A DNA stretch of 32,437 nt. Origin: a virus. The notes beneath the pieces were generated by a model. That model was not told where the DNA came from. It saw only the letters and a program-made list of their open reading frames with translations, and ran no database searches. Position 1 is the first letter of the stretch, and the number at the start of each line of letters is the position of its first letter. The DNA lies in the IMG/VR virus record IMGVR_UViG_3300020190_000228, positions 1 to 32,437 of that record, one strand, 5' to 3'. This document shows positions 29,867 to 32,437 of this stretch, in pieces. The position numbers were made by a program, and so were the translations under genes.

Positions 29867-30675
29867 GTTTTGACTTTGCACGCGCCATTCAGCAGCGCCC
29901 CGGTGGAAACACTCGGGGCGAGCTTGTGGCAGCCTATGGCGACCCGCTTGAAGGCAGCCGCCCAGACCCCCGCAAGCGCGGGTGGTTCATTCCCTCGCCG
30001 CAGTGGGAGGCCGACAATCTGGTGGGCATCAGCACCGCCGATCTGCCGGGCTTCCCGCCGTTCGGAGAGCAGCACGTCAGCAAGATCAAGCTGCACCGCG
30101 CCGTCGCGCCGATCTTCCGGGCGACGTGGGCGGAACTGGTGCGCCGGGGGCTGCATGAGCAACTGCGGACCTACAGCGGCGCGTTTGCGCCCCGGCACAT
30201 GGGGCATGACCCGAAGCGGGCGGTGAGCGTCCATGCCTACGGCGCGGCGATTGACTTTGACGCGGCGTGGAATGGGTACGGGGTGCCGCTCGAACGAATG
30301 CAGATCAACCGCGAGGTGGTCCGCTGCTTTGAGGAGTGCGGCTGGCACTGGGGCGGCAGATGGACGGGCGCGTATGCCGATGGAATGCACTTCCAATGGA
30401 CCGACGCGCTCAGCGGGGTGGAGGTCCCCGAGTGGCAGGACGCGGTGGGCAAGGTGCCACCCGCGCCCCGTGTGGAAGACATTCCACCGCTCCCCCTGCC
30501 CACGCCTGCGCCCGCCATGCCCCCAGCCCGCGTGCGCGTCATGGTCCACAACGGCATTGCCGATCAGTGGGAAAACCTGACGGGTGAGCGGTTTGTCATC
30601 AGTGACGCCGATGAGGTCACGGTCAACGCGACCGACCCCGGCACCATCTGGATTCGTTATCTGGACAGGAGCTAA
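29863..30675 (+). CDS. Endolysin, M15-type peptidase
   Basis: The enzyme should cut peptide bonds in peptidoglycan at the end of infection. ATG29863 follows GGAGA and overlaps the previous stop as ATGA. The 270 residues contain the M15 zinc site: SVHAYGAAIDFD (His124, Asp131) and DGMHFQW (His176, with Asp173 nearby). HMGHDPKR comes before and the Trp-rich GWHWGGRW between. All expected ligands are present. This order fits the L-alanyl-D-glutamate/D-Ala carboxypeptidase group. After about residue 190 comes a Pro-rich linker and a small beta domain (RVRVMVHNGIADQWE to GTIWIRYLD), which may bind the wall. No signal peptide, so release needs a holin. Confidence 0.85.
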   Translation: MSFDFARAIQQRPGGNTRGELVAAYGDPLEGSRPDPRKRGWFIPSPQWEADNLVGISTADLPGFPPFGEQHVSKIKLHRAVAPIFRATWAELVRRGLHEQLRTYSGAFAPRHMGHDPKRAVSVHAYGAAIDFDAAWNGYGVPLERMQINREVVRCFEECGWHWGGRWTGAYADGMHFQWTDALSGVEVPEWQDAVGKVPPAPRVEDIPPLPLPTPAPAMPPARVRVMVHNGIADQWENLTGERFVISDADEVTVNATDPGTIWIRYLDRS

Positions 30676-30677
30676 TC

Positions 30678-31184
30678 ATGGAAGGAATCATCGTTCCCGG
30701 CCTGCCCCCCGAGTGGGGGCACGTTGTTACCGTCCTTATCGGCCTGCTCTCGGGCTGGCTGGTCTATCCGGCAACGGCCATCGCCAAGAAATTAGGCCAG
30801 ACCCACGGCCCCGGCACCGTCACCATCGCGGCGGCCCTCTCCATGCTGGTGGGCGTGGGGTATGCGGCGGTCAGCGCCATGAGCGGCGGGGCATTCTCGG
30901 TCACTCAGGCAATCACGGTGGCGGTCATTGCCTTTTTCAAGGCGAACGGCGAGGCGATTGCCCGCGCTCAAGCGGCAGACAGAGCCGAGCGGGAGAAGAA
31001 GGCCGGGGGGGAAGCTCAAGCCCAACGCGAGTCCGCCCCCAGCGTCACCGTGAATGTGCCCGCCCCGGCCCCTCAGCAGCCCGTGACACCCCCTCCGGGG
31101 ATTGAGGCGGGAAAACCCCTGCCCGCTGAGTACGTCGAGCCTCAAGCGGCCAGGAAAGCCCCGAGCCTGCGAATCGAGAAATGA
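30678..31184 (+). CDS. Holin-like membrane protein with long Pro-rich tail
   Basis: ATG30678 follows AGGAG (30667-30671). The 168 residues have two or three hydrophobic segments in the first half (VVTVLIGLLSGWLVYPATAI at ~16-35; VTIAAALSMLVGVGYAAV at ~48-65; VTQAITVAVIAFF at ~75-87). A basic helix and a long Ala/Pro/Gln-rich tail (about 105-168) follow. The position next to the endolysin suggests a holin or a spanin-like partner. It is the second holin-like gene in this region. The stop overlaps the next ATG. Confidence 0.6.
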   Translation: MEGIIVPGLPPEWGHVVTVLIGLLSGWLVYPATAIAKKLGQTHGPGTVTIAAALSMLVGVGYAAVSAMSGGAFSVTQAITVAVIAFFKANGEAIARAQAADRAEREKKAGGEAQAQRESAPSVTVNVPAPAPQQPVTPPPGIEAGKPLPAEYVEPQAARKAPSLRIEK

Positions 31185-31300
31185 ACCCCTCCCAATGGTC
31201 CCCCGCCGACTGGCTCGCCCTCCCCCTCACCCTGGCCGTGCTGGGGGCGGCGGCTGGGGCGGGTGTGCGGGCGATCTGGCGGGAGTGGAAGCGGAAATGA
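31181..31300 (+). CDS. Tiny single-pass membrane protein (39 aa)
   Basis: ATG31181 overlaps the upstream stop as ATGA. The product has one hydrophobic segment (about residues 11-30, WLALPLTLAVLGAAAGAGV) and a basic end (IWREWKRK). It may be a lysis accessory. The overlap and membrane pattern support it as a real gene. It is the last gene of the rightward region, right before a strong terminator. Confidence 0.55.
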   Translation: MNPSQWSPADWLALPLTLAVLGAAAGAGVRAIWREWKRK

Positions 31301-31303
31301 GAT

Positions 31304-31344
31304 GCCCCCACCGTTGCCTGTCATGGGCGCGGTGGGGGCGTTTT
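31304..31344 (+). terminator. Terminator at the end of the late region
   Basis: GCCCCCACCG (31304-31313) and CGGTGGGGGC (31330-31339) form a perfect 10-bp stem, then GTTTT. It lies between the ends of convergent gene sets. The minus-strand T-run is poor, so it acts mainly on the plus strand. Confidence 0.85.
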
Positions 31345-31355
31345 CGCATTTGGGG

Positions 31356-31736
31356 CTATTCAGAATCTGAGAGGGCTGCCTCGACAGCCAGGGCGAGGGC
31401 ATGGGCGGGGGTGTCGGCGTAGTGATCGTCCGCCTCGTCCCCCGTGACGTAGACCTGGGCACCGTAGTTGCTGGGCAGCTTGCCCCGGTAGGACCACCAG
31501 CGCCAGCCCCGCGCCTCGCACTCCTCGCGCAGGGCCATCTCCAGCGCCCACGCCTGAGTCCACTGGGGGTTGTCGCCGCCCCACCACACATCCCGCCAGC
31601 CGTGGTAGTCCACCTCTACGGCCACCAGCCACACATCAGCGGGGTCGGTATCGTTCCAGTCCACTCGCACCCGCTTCGGCAGCAGCTCGGCCAGCCGCGT
31701 GAGGGTGGTCGGGAGGGTGGGGGCGGTCATTCCCAT
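31356..31736 (-). CDS. Hypothetical protein, Trp-rich (126 aa)
   Basis: ATG at 31736 (reading left) follows GAGG (about 31743-31746); a second ATG lies two codons in. The product is alpha-beta with many Trp (RVRVDWNDTDPADVWLVAVEV, GWRDVWWGG, EECEARGWRWWSYRG). An Ala-rich helix ends it (HALALAVEAAL). No family is recognised. The fourth palindrome copy forms its last codons. It ends the leftward gene set and faces the late region. Confidence 0.6.
   Translation of the reverse strand: MGMTAPTLPTTLTRLAELLPKRVRVDWNDTDPADVWLVAVEVDYHGWRDVWWGGDNPQWTQAWALEMALREECEARGWRWWSYRGKLPSNYGAQVYVTGDEADDHYADTPAHALALAVEAALSDSE
31359..31370. repeat. Copy 4 of the TTCAGAATCTGAA palindrome, imperfect
   Basis: TTCAGAATCTGA matches 12 of 13 bases of the motif at 1156. 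It lies at the 3' end of the leftward gene ending at 31356. Confidence 0.55.
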
Positions 31737-32017
31737 GCCAACACCTCCTCTGGCACGCTCTCAGCCCAGTACGCCGAGTCCTCGTCAGCATAGGACGGGG
31801 AGGGGGCGTAGCCCGGCTCAGGCTCCGGCGCAATCGCCACACCGATGCACCACAGGCGGTTCTCAGCGTCCACGGTGCCGAGGTGGTTGCGGTATACCCG
31901 GTCACACTCGGCCTGCGCCTCCTCGCGGGTCGCGTGGGTGCTCAGCACCTCGTCGTAGTCGTACCCGGACAGGCTGGCATCCGTGGTCCAGCTCGTGCAG
32001 ACGACCCAACGGCTCAC
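31727..32017 (-). CDS. Hypothetical protein (96 aa)
   Basis: GTG at 32017 follows a G-rich site (GGGGG, about 32024-32028) and overlaps the upstream gene stop by four bases. The product is acidic: strand (RWVVCTSWTTDAS), helix (ATREEAQAECDRVYRNH), strand (RLWCIGVAIAP), then a Pro/Glu/Tyr-rich end. No family is recognised. It overlaps the next leftward gene by ten bases. Confidence 0.6.
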   Translation of the reverse strand: MSRWVVCTSWTTDASLSGYDYDEVLSTHATREEAQAECDRVYRNHLGTVDAENRLWCIGVAIAPEPEPGYAPSPSYADEDSAYWAESVPEEVLAWE

Positions 32018-32280
32018 TGGGAGCCCCCTTCCAGCAGGATCACGTCGCCCTCAATCACCGGGTCATAGCTGAAGTCGGTCAGGTACAGCCCTAGCCATTG
32101 CGTGAACTCGCAGAAGGTGGCTTCCACATACCCTCTGCTGTCGCGCTTGGGGTACTTCTGATCGCCCGGAATCCGCAGGGCAAGCTTCAGCCTGCGGCAA
32201 TCAGCTTGAATCAACCGCCAGCCCCGGTCGGTCGGCTTGAACTTGAGCATGGTGGTCATGCCGATACGTGCCCCCTTCAT
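32014..32280 (-). CDS. Hypothetical protein (88 aa)
   Basis: ATG at 32280 follows GGTGGG and overlaps the upstream stop as ATGA; the frame is open further but only as shadow. The product is basic at first (MKGARIGMTTMLKFKPTDRG), with a helix (RLIQADCRRLKLAL) and a strand-rich end (WLGLYLTDFSY; DVILLEGG). No family is recognised. It is part of the leftward run of small genes. Confidence 0.6.
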   Translation of the reverse strand: MKGARIGMTTMLKFKPTDRGWRLIQADCRRLKLALRIPGDQKYPKRDSRGYVEATFCEFTQWLGLYLTDFSYDPVIEGDVILLEGGSQ

Positions 32281-32437
32281 CCCACCATCCCCTGCGGCTC
32301 CGGCATCGGGGCGTACAGCGCCCCCAGCAGCATCCACGCGAGGGCCAGCGCCAGCCCGATCAACAGGGCCGCATAGGGGTAGGCGGTGGCGAGGCGCAGG
32401 GCGTACAGGGCAGCATGTCGCCAGAGCAGGCAGCGGG
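32277..32437 (-). CDS. Small membrane protein, truncated by the window edge
   Basis: The frame is open from the right edge to the TGA at 32277-32279. The visible 52 residues include one long hydrophobic segment (ALLIGLALALAWMLLGALY) and a short polar end. It overlaps the next leftward gene as ATGA, which supports that it is real. The start lies outside the window. Confidence 0.5.
   Translation of the reverse strand, partial: RCLLWRHAALYALRLATAYPYAALLIGLALALAWMLLGALYAPMPEPQGMVG

Overview
The window is a GC-rich double-stranded DNA phage or prophage segment. It carries an almost complete late region of a long-tailed siphovirus with a lambda/HK97/SPP1-type gene order. No integrase, repressor, tRNA or rRNA gene is visible, so I cannot tell an integrated prophage from a free phage. 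The host is a high-GC bacterium. Deinococcus or a relative is only a guess from sequence style and the palindromic repeats.

Layout. At 1-1876 there is one truncated gene and a chain of six small, tightly overlapping genes of unknown function. At 1877-2098 there is a non-coding leader with two intrinsic terminators. At 2099-7260 lie packaging and head genes: small and large terminase, portal, a small membrane protein, a HExxH protein, a small Cys protein and an SPP1 gp7-like minor head protein. At 7330-9279 a foreign-looking cassette interrupts the head genes. It holds a GIY-YIG nuclease fused to a ribbon-helix-helix domain, a plasmid-type (ColE2-like) replication initiator, and an AT-richer non-coding stretch with a near-consensus DnaA box. 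At 9280-12982 head genes resume: scaffold, decoration protein, major capsid, connectors and tail terminator. At 13046-14445 are the tail tube and the tail assembly chaperones, which share a lambda-type GGGAAAG -1 frameshift site. At 14528-15050 is a moron-like gene for a membrane-anchored exported protein. At 15077-26098 are the tape measure (with an embedded muralytic domain), tail-tip proteins, a lipoprotein metallopeptidase and a tailspike-like protein. At 26188-28168 are a small tail protein, a collagen-like fibre and a secreted protein. At 28175-31300 is the lysis region: several membrane proteins, a TIM-barrel hydrolase candidate and an M15 peptidase endolysin. After a strong terminator, four small genes run on the minus strand to the window end.

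The plus-strand genes overlap or abut almost throughout, so translational coupling is likely. Terminator-like hairpins stand directly before terminase, scaffold, tail tube, tape measure and fibre genes. Several of the following genes have their ribosome binding site inside a small perfect hairpin. The most unusual content is the replicon-like cassette inside the capsid cluster, which suggests a phage-plasmid or a captured plasmid replicon.
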